Assembly: GCA_046590885.1 (NCBI GenBank)
Contig: JBKJTS010000256.1
Location: 1-6,442, forward strand
Reading direction: 5' to 3'
DNA length: 6,442 nucleotides
Source of the DNA: Ga0077554 sp046590885
Lineage (GTDB): Bacteria; Pseudomonadota; Gammaproteobacteria; Ga0077554; Ga007554
Position 1 is the first letter of the stretch; each line of letters begins with the position of its first letter. Shown piece after piece: positions 1 to 6,442 of the stretch. The notes beneath the pieces are model-generated. The model saw only the letters and a program-made list of their open reading frames with translations. It did no database searches and was not told the DNA's origin. The position numbers were made by a program, and so were the translations under genes.

Positions 1-584
1 GTACTGTCTTTTTTAGCGTGATTACCAAAGCCTGCTTCGGTGGCGAGGCGGCGTATTTCGGGCTTGATAATATCCCCTACTGGAAAAATAGTTTTCGCCA
101 GTTGTGTTTGCCCCAAGGTATAAAGGAAATAAGTTTGGTCTTTGTTGGTATCGCGTGCTTTAAGCAGCCGATAGTAGCCGTTCGCGTGAGTAATACGTGC
201 GTAATGGCCGGTAGCGATACTATCAGCCCCCTGGGTAAGGGCGTAATCCAGAAACGCTTTGAATTTTATTTCTTTGTTGCACAAGATATCGGGATTCGGG
301 GTACGACCACAGCGATATTCATCGAGAAAATAACGAAATACCCGATCCCAATACTCGGCTGAGAAATTGACGGCATCCAAGGCAATACCTAAACGGTCAC
401 ATACATCCAGGGCATCCCGCGCATCTTCCGCCGCAGAGCAGTGGCGGTTGGGATCTTTTTCTTCCCAGTTTTTCATAAACAGACCGCTCACATTATATCC
501 CTGCTGTTGAAGCAGCAGAGCCGTGACGGATGAATCCACCCCACCCGACATGCCCACAATGACACGGTTAGAGCGGTTAGACAT
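1..584 (-). CDS. mnmA: tRNA-specific 2-thiouridylase MnmA (partial, N-terminal 194 residues)
   Basis: MnmA is the cytoplasmic enzyme that activates U34 of Lys, Glu and Gln tRNAs with ATP and inserts sulfur delivered by the IscS/Tus relay, giving 2-thiouridine at the wobble base. Visible motifs are the PP-loop GMSGGVDSS at residues 11-19, the FMKNWEE segment at 36-42, and TPNPDILCNKEIKF at 95-108 with catalytic Asp99 and Cys102, at the same numbers I recall for the E. coli protein. ATGHYARI and DTNKDQTYFLYTL follow. The window ends after KKDS, just before the expected TGICF motif holding the second catalytic cysteine, so roughly the last 170 residues are missing. The ATG at 584-582 gives the usual short N-terminus, but the sequence upstream of it is pyrimidine-rich with no clear Shine-Dalgarno site. 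The gene is divergent from the peroxiredoxin gene. The family assignment is very secure; the start is slightly less so. Confidence 0.96.
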   Translation of the reverse strand, partial: MSNRSNRVIVGMSGGVDSSVTALLLQQQGYNVSGLFMKNWEEKDPNRHCSAAEDARDALDVCDRLGIALDAVNFSAEYWDRVFRYFLDEYRCGRTPNPDILCNKEIKFKAFLDYALTQGADSIATGHYARITHANGYYRLLKARDTNKDQTYFLYTLGQTQLAKTIFPVGDIIKPEIRRLATEAGFGNHAKKDS

Positions 585-636
585 GAAGGGTAGGAGTACA
601 GTTGGATAGGGTAGTAGAAGCGATAAACATGCGCTA

Positions 637-645
637 ATTATATCA
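637..645 (-). promoter_or_regulatory. Candidate extended -10 promoter for mnmA
   Basis: Read on the minus strand, these bases are TGATATAAT, an exact match to the sigma-70 extended -10 consensus TGnTATAAT. No good -35 hexamer lies 16-18 bases upstream, which is tolerated at extended -10 promoters. Transcription would start near 630, giving a leader of about 45 bases before the mnmA start at 584. The motif match is directly visible; promoter function is inferred. Confidence 0.5.
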
Positions 646-674
646 AAATAAGGTTATGATATCTTACGTTTTTT

Positions 675-721
675 AGTGGCGTGATCAGTGGCCGGTAAAT
701 CCTAGGGTTTTGGGCGCCACT
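675..721. repeat. Short direct and inverted repeats in the leader/promoter region of the peroxiredoxin gene
   Basis: AGTGGC occurs twice 12 bases apart (675-680 and 687-692), with TGATCA bridging them. The inverted copy CGCCACT lies at 715-721. It can pair perfectly over 7 bases with 675-681, or over 6 bases with 687-692, so two mutually exclusive hairpins are possible. There is no T-run after the right arm, so it is not a terminator. It could be an operator, a leader structure or chance. I see no convincing sigma-70 promoter for the peroxiredoxin gene in this gap. Confidence 0.35.
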
Positions 722-774
722 TGGCCGCTTGTGTCGTCTTGTACGTAGATATTTGAATATTAAGGATATATATT

Positions 775-1245
775 ATGAACACTAAGGTAACGTTGGGTCA
801 CACTGTGCCTGATTTTGAACTTCCAGCCACAGGAGGACAGACTATCAGTCTTGCCGGTCTCAGAGGGAGAAATGTCGTGATTTATTTTTACCCCAAGGAT
901 AATACCCCAGGGTGTACGCTGGAAGGGCAGGATTTTCGCGATCAATATGAAGAATTCGCAAAATTCAATACGGTGATACTTGGTGTTTCACGCGATAACC
1001 TGAGTTCGCATGAGAAATTTAAAAAAGAACAAAATTTTTCCTTTGATTTGCTTTCTGATACAGATGAGATATTAAGTAAGTTGTTTGATGTAATAAAGCT
1101 TAAAAACATGTATGGCAAAGACGTGATGGGCATTGAACGCAGCACTTTTGTCATCGATAAACACGGGGTATTGCGCCAGGAATGGCGCAAAGTAAAAGTA
1201 GAAGGGCATGTGGCTGATGTATTGGAAGTAATCAAAGCTTTATAA
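775..1245 (+). CDS. bcp: Bcp/PrxQ-type peroxiredoxin, single-cysteine form
   Basis: This is a thioredoxin-fold peroxidase of the AhpC/TSA superfamily, Bcp/PrxQ group, which reduces hydrogen peroxide and organic hydroperoxides in the cytoplasm. The 156-residue length is normal. The active-site motif PKDNTPGC (40-47) supplies the PxxxTxxC signature with peroxidatic Cys47, and ERSTFVID (121-128) supplies the conserved active-site Arg122. The resolving cysteine found five residues after the peroxidatic one in E. coli Bcp is Gln52 here, and the protein contains no other cysteine, so it should act by a 1-Cys mechanism using an external thiol. The start is well fixed: an in-frame TGA lies at 754-756 and the site TAAGGAT (761-767) sits 7 bases before the ATG. 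No terminator follows, so read-through into the efflux genes 110 bases downstream is possible. Family assignment is firm; the reductant is unknown. Confidence 0.95.
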   Translation: MNTKVTLGHTVPDFELPATGGQTISLAGLRGRNVVIYFYPKDNTPGCTLEGQDFRDQYEEFAKFNTVILGVSRDNLSSHEKFKKEQNFSFDLLSDTDEILSKLFDVIKLKNMYGKDVMGIERSTFVIDKHGVLRQEWRKVKVEGHVADVLEVIKAL

Positions 1246-1300
1246 AACGCCGTGGGCAACATGTACCACGCAAGTTCCTATAGACCGCAACGGAAATCAT

Positions 1301-1331
1301 TTGACTGTTTTCAGGTTTAATCCATCAAAAT
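1301..1331 (+). promoter_or_regulatory. Weak candidate sigma-70 promoter for the efflux operon
   Basis: TTGACT at 1301-1306 matches the -35 consensus at five of six positions. The best -10 partner is CAAAAT at 1326-1331, four of six, at a long 19-base spacing. Placement between the peroxiredoxin stop and the adaptor start is right for an operon promoter, but the spacing and the weak -10 make this tentative. Confidence 0.28.
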
Positions 1332-1344
1332 ATTTCTCGAAATA
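1331..1344. promoter_or_regulatory. 14-base dyad upstream of the efflux adaptor, possible operator
   Basis: TATTTC-TC-GAAATA is a perfect 6-base inverted repeat with a 2-base centre. It touches the possible -10 element on its left and its right arm runs into the Shine-Dalgarno site TAAGGAT (1343-1349). This position is typical for a repressor site controlling efflux genes, yet no regulator gene is present in the window and AT-rich short dyads arise easily by chance. Confidence 0.3.
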
Positions 1345-1355
1345 AGGATTCATCA

Positions 1356-2468
1356 ATGAAAAAAACCTGTGGATCGCTCATGGGTCTCTGTTTAGTCGTG
1401 ATTTTGACGGGGTGTGGGAAAAAGGCCGAAGATCAGAAAACTGGCGGCTCGCCCGCGAGTAGAGGCACATTGATTACGGTGACTACCGTACAAAAACAGG
1501 CGATGGAGCGGGTACAGGAGTCCATTGGTCGGATAGAAAGTGATTCATCTCCCTCTATAGCGGCCGAAGCCTCGGGTCGCGTGGTGAAAATCATGGCTGA
1601 ACCCGGGCAACACGTGAGTAAAGGTCAAGTATTGGCTGAGATGGATGCGCAGGATGCAATAATCATCCGCGACACTTCGCGGGCAGAAACGCAACGTTTA
1701 CAGACGTTAATTGCTAATCAGGAACGTCTGTTACAGCGTTATGAAAAACTAGTGGTGGATAAGTTCATATCGGCCATTCAGATGGATGATGCAACTGCAC
1801 AACTGGGCACCCTGCGTGAGCAATTGGCGGGTGCACGTGCACAATTGGCGGGTGCAAAACTCAATGTGGAAAAAACACGGATCACCTCACCGGTTACCGG
1901 CGAAATAGAGCAGCGTCTGGTCTCTGTTGGTGATTATGTTGAGCGTGGCAAGCCCCTGTTTCATATTACCGCGAATCAGAAATTACGCATTCATTTGCCG
2001 TTTCCCGAAGATATGGCGTCGCTGTTACGTCGTGGTATGCCAATACGCTTGACGAGCGCCACGGCCCCTGAAAAAAGCATTGAAAGTACCATAACTGATA
2101 TTCAGCCCGCAGTAAACGCAAACAGCCATGCGCTGGAAGCCCTGATAGAAATCAGTAATCCGGGCGGCTGGAAGCCGGGCGGCAGCGTTAAAGGCGTGCT
2201 GGTGCTGGAAAGAAAAACCCAAGCGATTATTGTGCCTGAGCAAAGTGTAGTGCTACGTCCCGCAGGGGAAGTGGTGTATGTCATTAAGGAAGGCGTCGCT
2301 GAGCAACATGTAGTTAAAACCGGCCATAAATCTGCGGGTAATGTCGAGATCGTGTCAGGCGTGGTGCCCGGTCAGATAGTCGCGTTTGATGGCGCTGCTT
2401 TCCTTACCGACAAAGCCAAGGTCAACATCAAGAAAGATGTTGTTATTAAAAAAGACAAGATGGAATGA
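1356..2468 (+). CDS. RND efflux system periplasmic adaptor (membrane fusion protein), lipoprotein
   Basis: This HlyD/AcrA-type adaptor links an inner-membrane RND pump to an outer-membrane channel. A lipoprotein signal peptide spans residues 1-19 with lipobox LTGC, so Cys20 would be lipidated and the protein anchored in the periplasm. The following domains are visible: first lipoyl half at about 67-99 (IAAEASGRVVKIMAEPGQ), alpha-helical hairpin at about 101-172 with the heptad copy QLAGARA/QLAGAKL, second lipoyl half at about 176-205 (ITSPVTGEIEQR), beta-barrel at about 208-285, and membrane-proximal domain from about 286 to a lysine-rich tail. The 370-residue length is normal for the family. 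The start is supported by TAAGGAT seven bases upstream, and an in-frame stop at 1302-1304 excludes a longer protein. The gene overlaps the pump gene by the ATGA sequence, implying translational coupling. Exported substrate cannot be told from sequence. Confidence 0.94.
   Translation: MKKTCGSLMGLCLVVILTGCGKKAEDQKTGGSPASRGTLITVTTVQKQAMERVQESIGRIESDSSPSIAAEASGRVVKIMAEPGQHVSKGQVLAEMDAQDAIIIRDTSRAETQRLQTLIANQERLLQRYEKLVVDKFISAIQMDDATAQLGTLREQLAGARAQLAGAKLNVEKTRITSPVTGEIEQRLVSVGDYVERGKPLFHITANQKLRIHLPFPEDMASLLRRGMPIRLTSATAPEKSIESTITDIQPAVNANSHALEALIEISNPGGWKPGGSVKGVLVLERKTQAIIVPEQSVVLRPAGEVVYVIKEGVAEQHVVKTGHKSAGNVEIVSGVVPGQIVAFDGAAFLTDKAKVNIKKDVVIKKDKME
1821..1856 (+). repeat. Tandem heptad duplication inside the adaptor hairpin
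   Basis: The 15-base sequence CAATTGGCGGGTGCA occurs at 1821-1835 and again at 1842-1856, a period of 21 bases. It encodes QLAGARA (156-162) followed by QLAGAKL (163-169) in the second helix of the coiled-coil hairpin. The identical DNA, not just similar protein, suggests a recent in-frame duplication or a copy kept alike by conversion. The junction also makes the 12-base palindrome GTGCACGTGCAC (1831-1842). Confidence 0.8.
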
Positions 2469-5400
2469 GCCTACCAGCCCTCTCGATCAAGAGACATGTG
2501 CTGGCCTATATGTTGTCAGCCGTGTTGGTGTTATTTGGTGTGATCAGCTATGAGCGCTTGGGCATAGATCGCCTGCCACGCGTTGAGTTTCCGGTGCTGA
2601 CGGTCACGACGGTATTGCGCGGTGCGAATCCTGACATTGTTGATGCCAGCATTACCAATGTTATCGAGTCACAACTTAATACGGTTTCCGGCATTGAACA
2701 TATTCAGTCGGCCTCATCCCCAGGTGTATCTGTTATTTCACTAACATTTGAGCTGGAAAAAGATATTAATGTAGCTTTTGATGAGGTGCAAACCAAAGTC
2801 AATCAGGTGTTACGGCAGTTGCCTGCGGATATTGATCCCCCGATTGTTTCAAAAGTAGAAACCAATGCGCAGCCCGTGATGTGGCTATCGTTACGCGGTG
2901 ATCGGACCCTACAACAGCTTAATCAATACGCTCGCAATGTGGTCAAGAAACGCCTGGAAACTATTGATGGCGTAGGTGAAGTCCGGCTGGGCGGCAAGCG
3001 TGATCGTAATATCCGCGTTAACATCAAGCCAGAACGCATGGCCGCTTTACATGTTACTACGCAGGATATTATTAATGCCTTTCGTGATGAGCACGTGCAG
3101 GTGCCGGGAGGATTTCTGGTAAGTGATAAGACTGAGAGTCTGCTAAAGCTTGACTTTGAGTCTCACTCTCTCAATGAACTGCAACATATGATTATCGCAT
3201 ACCGTGAAAATGCTCCAGTACGTTTACAGGATGTTGCCAGCATTGAAGATGGGCTGGAAGACTTTCGGCAACTTGCCCATTTTAATGGTCAATCCTCTAT
3301 CGGTTTGGGGATTGTGAAAATTTCCAATACTAATACCGTGGAAATTATTGCCGAAGTAAAAAGACGCCTGGAAAAAGATATTACTCCACAGTTGCCGGCT
3401 GGCATGACAGTTACGGTTTCGTCAGACGATTCTATTTTTATTATGGAAATGGTGAAAACTCTTAAAGAGCACCTGCTCTTGGGCACCTTGCTGGCAGCAT
3501 TGGTAGTATGGATTTTTTTGCGCAGTATACGTTCTACTCTGATTATTGCTGTCGCTATTCCGGTATCTTTAATGGGTGCCGTTGCGGCAATTTATTTTGC
3601 CGGCTACACATTTAACTCTATGACATTGTTGGCCATGCTATTACTGGTCGGTGTGGTAGTGGATGATGCAATTGTGGTGCTGGAAAATATTTTCCGTCAC
3701 CGTGAAGCGGGAGATACGAACCCGGTGAATGCTGCCATAACCGGAGCCAGTCAAGTGCAGTTTGCAGTGCTGGCATCTTCATTGACACTGGTCTCCATTT
3801 TTGCCCCGGTAGTATTCATGGGTGGCATTATTGGACGATTTTTTGAAGCATTTTCCGTGGTTGTCACTATTGGTGTATTAGTGTCACTGCTTGTTTCCTT
3901 AACTTTAACCCCGATGTTATGTTCACGTCACCTTAAAATATCACGGCAAACATCGCAGCGTTATGGCGGTGTCTCCCACAGCCTGGGAAACATGTTGAAA
4001 AAGCTGGATAATGCCTATCGCAGATTATTGGATCTTGCGCTGCGATTCCGCTGGAGTGTGGTATTTGTTACATTAGTGATGATGATTTGCAGTACCTGGT
4101 TTTTTGTAAATGTGGGCAAAAGCTTTGTGCCGGAAGAAGATGAAGGCCGGTTTATGGTGTTTATTAAAACTCCGTTAGGTTCAAATATCGAATACACTAA
4201 CAGTCGTCTCGAGAAAATCGAAGCTGTACTCGGTAGTCACAAAGAAATTGCGACGTATTTTACTGCGGTGGGATTAGGTCAGGCGGGCCAAGTCAACCAA
4301 GGGTTGGCCTTTGTGCGGTTAGTGTCGCGTGATCAGCGCTCTATCAAGCAATCGGAACTAGTGGCTACAGTACGTAAGGAACTGATGCAAATTCCTGGGG
4401 TACGCGCTTTCGCAACCTCGGTGCCACCCATTGGCGGGATGCGTGGCGAACCATTGCAGTTTGTAGTGACAGGGCCAAATCTCACAGAAATAGGTAGATT
4501 GTCCACCTTAATTCAAGAGAAACTTTCTGTGCAGCCGGGGTTAGGTCGCCTCGATGTTGACTTGCAATTGGATTTGCCGCAAATCGAGATGACGTTGGAT
4601 AAAGTGCGTGTGATTGAACTTGGTCTGAACAGTAGGGATATTGCCCAGGCTGTGAATGTGATGGCGGGGGGATTAGACGTGGCTCGCTATAATGACGTAC
4701 CAGGTGATGGTGAACGTTACGATATTCGCCTCAAGGCGGCAGAAGGTGAATTCAAGCAGCTCTCGGATTTCAGCAAGATTTATTTGCGCGGGCGCGAAGG
4801 TCAGATGGTACGTCTGGACGTAGTTGCGAAATTTCAGAAAATTCTCGGCCCCGCTATTATCAGCCGTTATGATATGCAATACGCAGCAAATTTTGCGGGT
4901 TCTCCTTCAGTCCCATTGGGGGATGCCGTAAAGAGTGTACAGCAGGCCGCAGCAGAAATTTTACCGGCGGGTTATACCATCAAGTTTACGGGGCAGGCTG
5001 AGCAGTTTGGCAAAACTATTGAGTATGCAATATTTGCTTTTGGATTGGCCCTGGTACTGGTTTATATCGTGCTTGCCAGCCAGTTCAATTCATTTATTCA
5101 GCCTGTCATGATCATGATCGCCCAACCGTTAGCAATTATTGGCGGGGTTGCTGCATTGTGGTTATTCGATCACACACTGAATATTTATTCCATGATTGGT
5201 TTGATTTTGCTGATTGGTCTGGTAGCGAAAAATTCTATTTTGCTAATTGATCTCACCAATCAATTGCGGAATGGCTATAAAAATCCTGGGCAAACTGCAG
5301 ATCAGAATCCCGGTGAGTATGCTTATCAGAATGTGGATGCGGCTCTCAGGGAGGCCTGTCCGGTGCGTATGCGCCCGGTATTGATGACATCACTGACCAT

Positions 5401-5602
5401 TATTCTAGCTTTGCTGCCCGCGGCGTTAGGCATTGGTGCGGGTTCTGATACTAACGGCCCTTTGGCCATGGCAGTTATTGGTGGCATGGTCAGTTCAACA
5501 TTGTTGACACTATTGGTTGTGCCCGCCGTATATTCTCTGGTTGAAAATGCGTTGGTGCAGTGGCATGTAAAACGTGCAGATGTTGCATCTTCTGTGGCCT
5601 GA
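2465..5602 (+). CDS. RND (HAE1 family) multidrug-type efflux pump, inner-membrane permease
   Basis: This is a proton-driven RND transporter related to AcrB, MexB and MdtB/C; it takes substrates from the periplasm or inner-membrane leaflet and passes them to a channel through the adaptor encoded just upstream. The 1045-residue length is typical. The expected two-fold layout is visible: TM1 at about 11-28, periplasmic porter/docking region to about 333, TM2-TM6 at about 337-482, TM7 at about 530-549, a second periplasmic region to about 853, then TM8-TM12. The proton-relay residues are present: Asp400 and Asp401 in GVVVDDAIVVLEN of TM4, Lys922 in GLVAKNSILLID of TM10, and Arg968 and Thr975 in VRMRPVLMTS of TM11. 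These argue for a drug-type pump rather than a heavy-metal CusA type. The Lys922-Arg968 stretch is about 15 residues longer than in AcrB, owing to a repeat insert. The gene begins within the adaptor's stop codon (ATGA). Substrates are unknown. Confidence 0.95.
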   Translation: MSLPALSIKRHVLAYMLSAVLVLFGVISYERLGIDRLPRVEFPVLTVTTVLRGANPDIVDASITNVIESQLNTVSGIEHIQSASSPGVSVISLTFELEKDINVAFDEVQTKVNQVLRQLPADIDPPIVSKVETNAQPVMWLSLRGDRTLQQLNQYARNVVKKRLETIDGVGEVRLGGKRDRNIRVNIKPERMAALHVTTQDIINAFRDEHVQVPGGFLVSDKTESLLKLDFESHSLNELQHMIIAYRENAPVRLQDVASIEDGLEDFRQLAHFNGQSSIGLGIVKISNTNTVEIIAEVKRRLEKDITPQLPAGMTVTVSSDDSIFIMEMVKTLKEHLLLGTLLAALVVWIFLRSIRSTLIIAVAIPVSLMGAVAAIYFAGYTFNSMTLLAMLLLVGVVVDDAIVVLENIFRHREAGDTNPVNAAITGASQVQFAVLASSLTLVSIFAPVVFMGGIIGRFFEAFSVVVTIGVLVSLLVSLTLTPMLCSRHLKISRQTSQRYGGVSHSLGNMLKKLDNAYRRLLDLALRFRWSVVFVTLVMMICSTWFFVNVGKSFVPEEDEGRFMVFIKTPLGSNIEYTNSRLEKIEAVLGSHKEIATYFTAVGLGQAGQVNQGLAFVRLVSRDQRSIKQSELVATVRKELMQIPGVRAFATSVPPIGGMRGEPLQFVVTGPNLTEIGRLSTLIQEKLSVQPGLGRLDVDLQLDLPQIEMTLDKVRVIELGLNSRDIAQAVNVMAGGLDVARYNDVPGDGERYDIRLKAAEGEFKQLSDFSKIYLRGREGQMVRLDVVAKFQKILGPAIISRYDMQYAANFAGSPSVPLGDAVKSVQQAAAEILPAGYTIKFTGQAEQFGKTIEYAIFAFGLALVLVYIVLASQFNSFIQPVMIMIAQPLAIIGGVAALWLFDHTLNIYSMIGLILLIGLVAKNSILLIDLTNQLRNGYKNPGQTADQNPGEYAYQNVDAALREACPVRMRPVLMTSLTIILALLPAALGIGAGSDTNGPLAMAVIGGMVSSTLLTLLVVPAVYSLVENALVQWHVKRADVASSVA
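5282..5329 (+). repeat. Two-unit 24-base repeat encoding an insert in a cytoplasmic loop of the pump
   Basis: Two adjacent 24-base units match at 16 of 24 positions and encode NPGQTADQ (940-947) and NPGEYAYQ (948-955), followed by another Asn. They lie in the loop between TM10 and TM11. By comparison with AcrB as I recall it, this loop is about 15 residues longer, close to the 16 residues of the two units. The divergence between the units points to an older duplication than the one in the adaptor gene. Confidence 0.6.
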
Positions 5603-5618
5603 TGGGGCAGGCTGCTAG

Positions 5619-6398
5619 ATGCGTATCGCATTAGGTGTTGAATACGATGGGGCTAATTTTTGTGGCTGGCAACGCCAGAATGATGCGCGTACCGTGCAAT
5701 CCTGTGTAGAAGCAGCATTATCGAAAGTAGCTGATCATCCCGTTATGGTGATGTGTGCGGGACGTACTGATGCGGGTGTGCATGCGCGCGGCCAGGTTAT
5801 ACACTTTGAAACACAAGTGATACGTCCCGCACGCTCCTGGGTATTTGGTGCCAATGCCAATCTACCCAAAGATGTAAGTATGCTATGGGCACAATCTGTG
5901 AGTGATGATTTTCATGCGCGCTTTTCCGCGCGCCGCCGCCGTTACCGTTATGTTATTTTGAGTCGGCCTGTGCGCCCCACATTTCTTGCTGGACGTGTGT
6001 CATGGGATTACCGTGCGTTCGATGAAGTCAGCATGGCAGTGGCGGCATCCTGTTTGGTGGGGCAGCATGACTTCACCTCTTATCGCACACTTGCCTGTCA
6101 GGCAAAAACACCGATACGCACACTCTATCATCTCGATATTACTCGCCAGGACGATCTTATTTTTATTGATATTGCTGCTAATGGTTTTTTACATCATATG
6201 GTGCGAAATATTGCAGGTGTATTGATGGCAATCGGAGCAGGTGAGCGTGAGCCGGGATGGGCGCGCCAAATACTTGATATGCGAGATCGTACCATGGGAG
6301 GTGTTACCGCACCGCCTGATGGTTTATATCTGATGGAAGTACATTACCCTGAAAATTTTGCTATACCCGCTCTTGAGCAGAGCTCCATGGTTTGGTAA
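5619..6398 (+). CDS. truA: tRNA pseudouridine(38-40) synthase TruA
   Basis: TruA converts uridines 38, 39 and 40 in the anticodon stem-loop of many tRNAs to pseudouridine, in the cytoplasm, without cofactor. The 259 residues include the N-terminal VEYDGANFCGWQRQ (7-20), the catalytic motif GRTDAGVHA (48-56) with nucleophile Asp51, the RRRYRYVI segment carrying the conserved tyrosine, HDFTSYR, and the C-terminal FLHHMVRNIAGVL helix with the closing APPDGLYLMEVHYP. The length fits full-length bacterial TruA (about 250-270). The start is fixed because an in-frame TAG directly precedes the ATG at 5619; a GGGGCAGG stretch (5604-5610 region) can serve as ribosome binding site. The gene lies 16 bases after the pump stop with no terminator between, so it is probably transcribed with the efflux genes, although an internal promoter cannot be excluded. 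No functional tie to efflux is implied. Confidence 0.97.
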   Translation: MRIALGVEYDGANFCGWQRQNDARTVQSCVEAALSKVADHPVMVMCAGRTDAGVHARGQVIHFETQVIRPARSWVFGANANLPKDVSMLWAQSVSDDFHARFSARRRRYRYVILSRPVRPTFLAGRVSWDYRAFDEVSMAVAASCLVGQHDFTSYRTLACQAKTPIRTLYHLDITRQDDLIFIDIAANGFLHHMVRNIAGVLMAIGAGEREPGWARQILDMRDRTMGGVTAPPDGLYLMEVHYPENFAIPALEQSSMVW

Positions 6399-6417
6399 TC
6401 TTTTGACTACAAGTACT

Positions 6418-6442
6418 ATGAAAATTCAATCTCTTCGGGTTT
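6418..6442 (+). CDS. Possible start of a further gene, cut by the window edge
   Basis: An ATG 19 bases after the truA stop opens a frame reading MKIQSLRV before the window ends. Same-strand spacing is right for another operon member, and trpF follows truA in many Proteobacteria. However, the codon after RV begins with T, so the usual TrpF start RVKICG is not matched, and no clear Shine-Dalgarno site precedes the ATG. Product unassigned. Confidence 0.25.

Noticed and set aside
18..362. A 114-codon open frame on the plus strand
   Set aside because: It lies fully antisense to mnmA, whose motifs read clearly on the minus strand, and its own translation has no recognisable domain or ribosome binding site.
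942..1262. A 106-codon open frame on the minus strand
   Set aside because: It is antisense to the peroxiredoxin gene, whose reading frame carries the conserved active-site residues.
1251..1270. Hairpin CGTGG/CCACG shortly after the peroxiredoxin stop, considered as a terminator
   Set aside because: The stem is only 5 base pairs with a 10-base loop and no T-run follows.
5326..5631. A 101-codon open frame on the minus strand across the pump-truA junction
   Set aside because: It is opposite the conserved TM11-TM12 coding sequence and has a low-complexity translation with no family signature.
5916..5933. GCGCGC-TTTTCC-GCGCGC hairpin
   Set aside because: It lies within truA codons for the arginine-rich segment before RYRYVI, and lacks a T-run, so codon content explains it.
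5986..6225. A 79-codon open frame on the plus strand within truA
   Set aside because: It is an out-of-frame overlap of conserved truA coding sequence; its hydrophobic end is a frame-shifted reading of the truA codons.
6418..6442. Naming the last open frame trpF on the basis of the common truA-trpF order
   Set aside because: The eight visible codons do not match the TrpF N-terminus and the next codon cannot be the expected lysine.

Overview
The window is ordinary Proteobacterial chromosome with moderate, slightly AT-leaning composition. The MnmA and TruA proteins have the sequence style of Beta/Gammaproteobacteria; I cannot place it more finely. No mobile element, CRISPR array, rRNA or tRNA gene, or phage gene was seen.

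Layout. At the left edge, on the minus strand, lies the N-terminal half of mnmA, a tRNA 2-thiouridylase cut by the window edge. A 190-base divergent intergenic region follows, holding a consensus extended -10 element facing mnmA and a small set of direct and inverted repeats ahead of the next gene. Everything to the right is on the plus strand: a Bcp/PrxQ-type peroxiredoxin (775-1245), a 110-base gap with a candidate promoter and a 14-base dyad, a lipoprotein membrane-fusion (adaptor) protein (1356-2468), an RND/HAE1 inner-membrane efflux pump overlapping it by 4 bases (2465-5602), and truA, tRNA pseudouridine synthase (5619-6398), starting 16 bases after the pump. The last 25 bases may begin another gene.

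How the genes work together. The adaptor and pump form two parts of a tripartite efflux system. No outer-membrane channel gene is present, so a TolC-like partner must come from elsewhere. The pump keeps the proton-relay residues of the family. The peroxiredoxin upstream and truA downstream have no evident functional link to efflux; truA is probably co-transcribed with the pump because the gap is very short. Both edges happen to carry tRNA-modification genes.

I found no undescribed system. The points worth a second look are modest: a peroxiredoxin with only one cysteine, two short in-frame duplications (a heptad in the adaptor hairpin and a 16-residue two-unit insert in a cytoplasmic loop of the pump), and dyads just upstream of two start codons.
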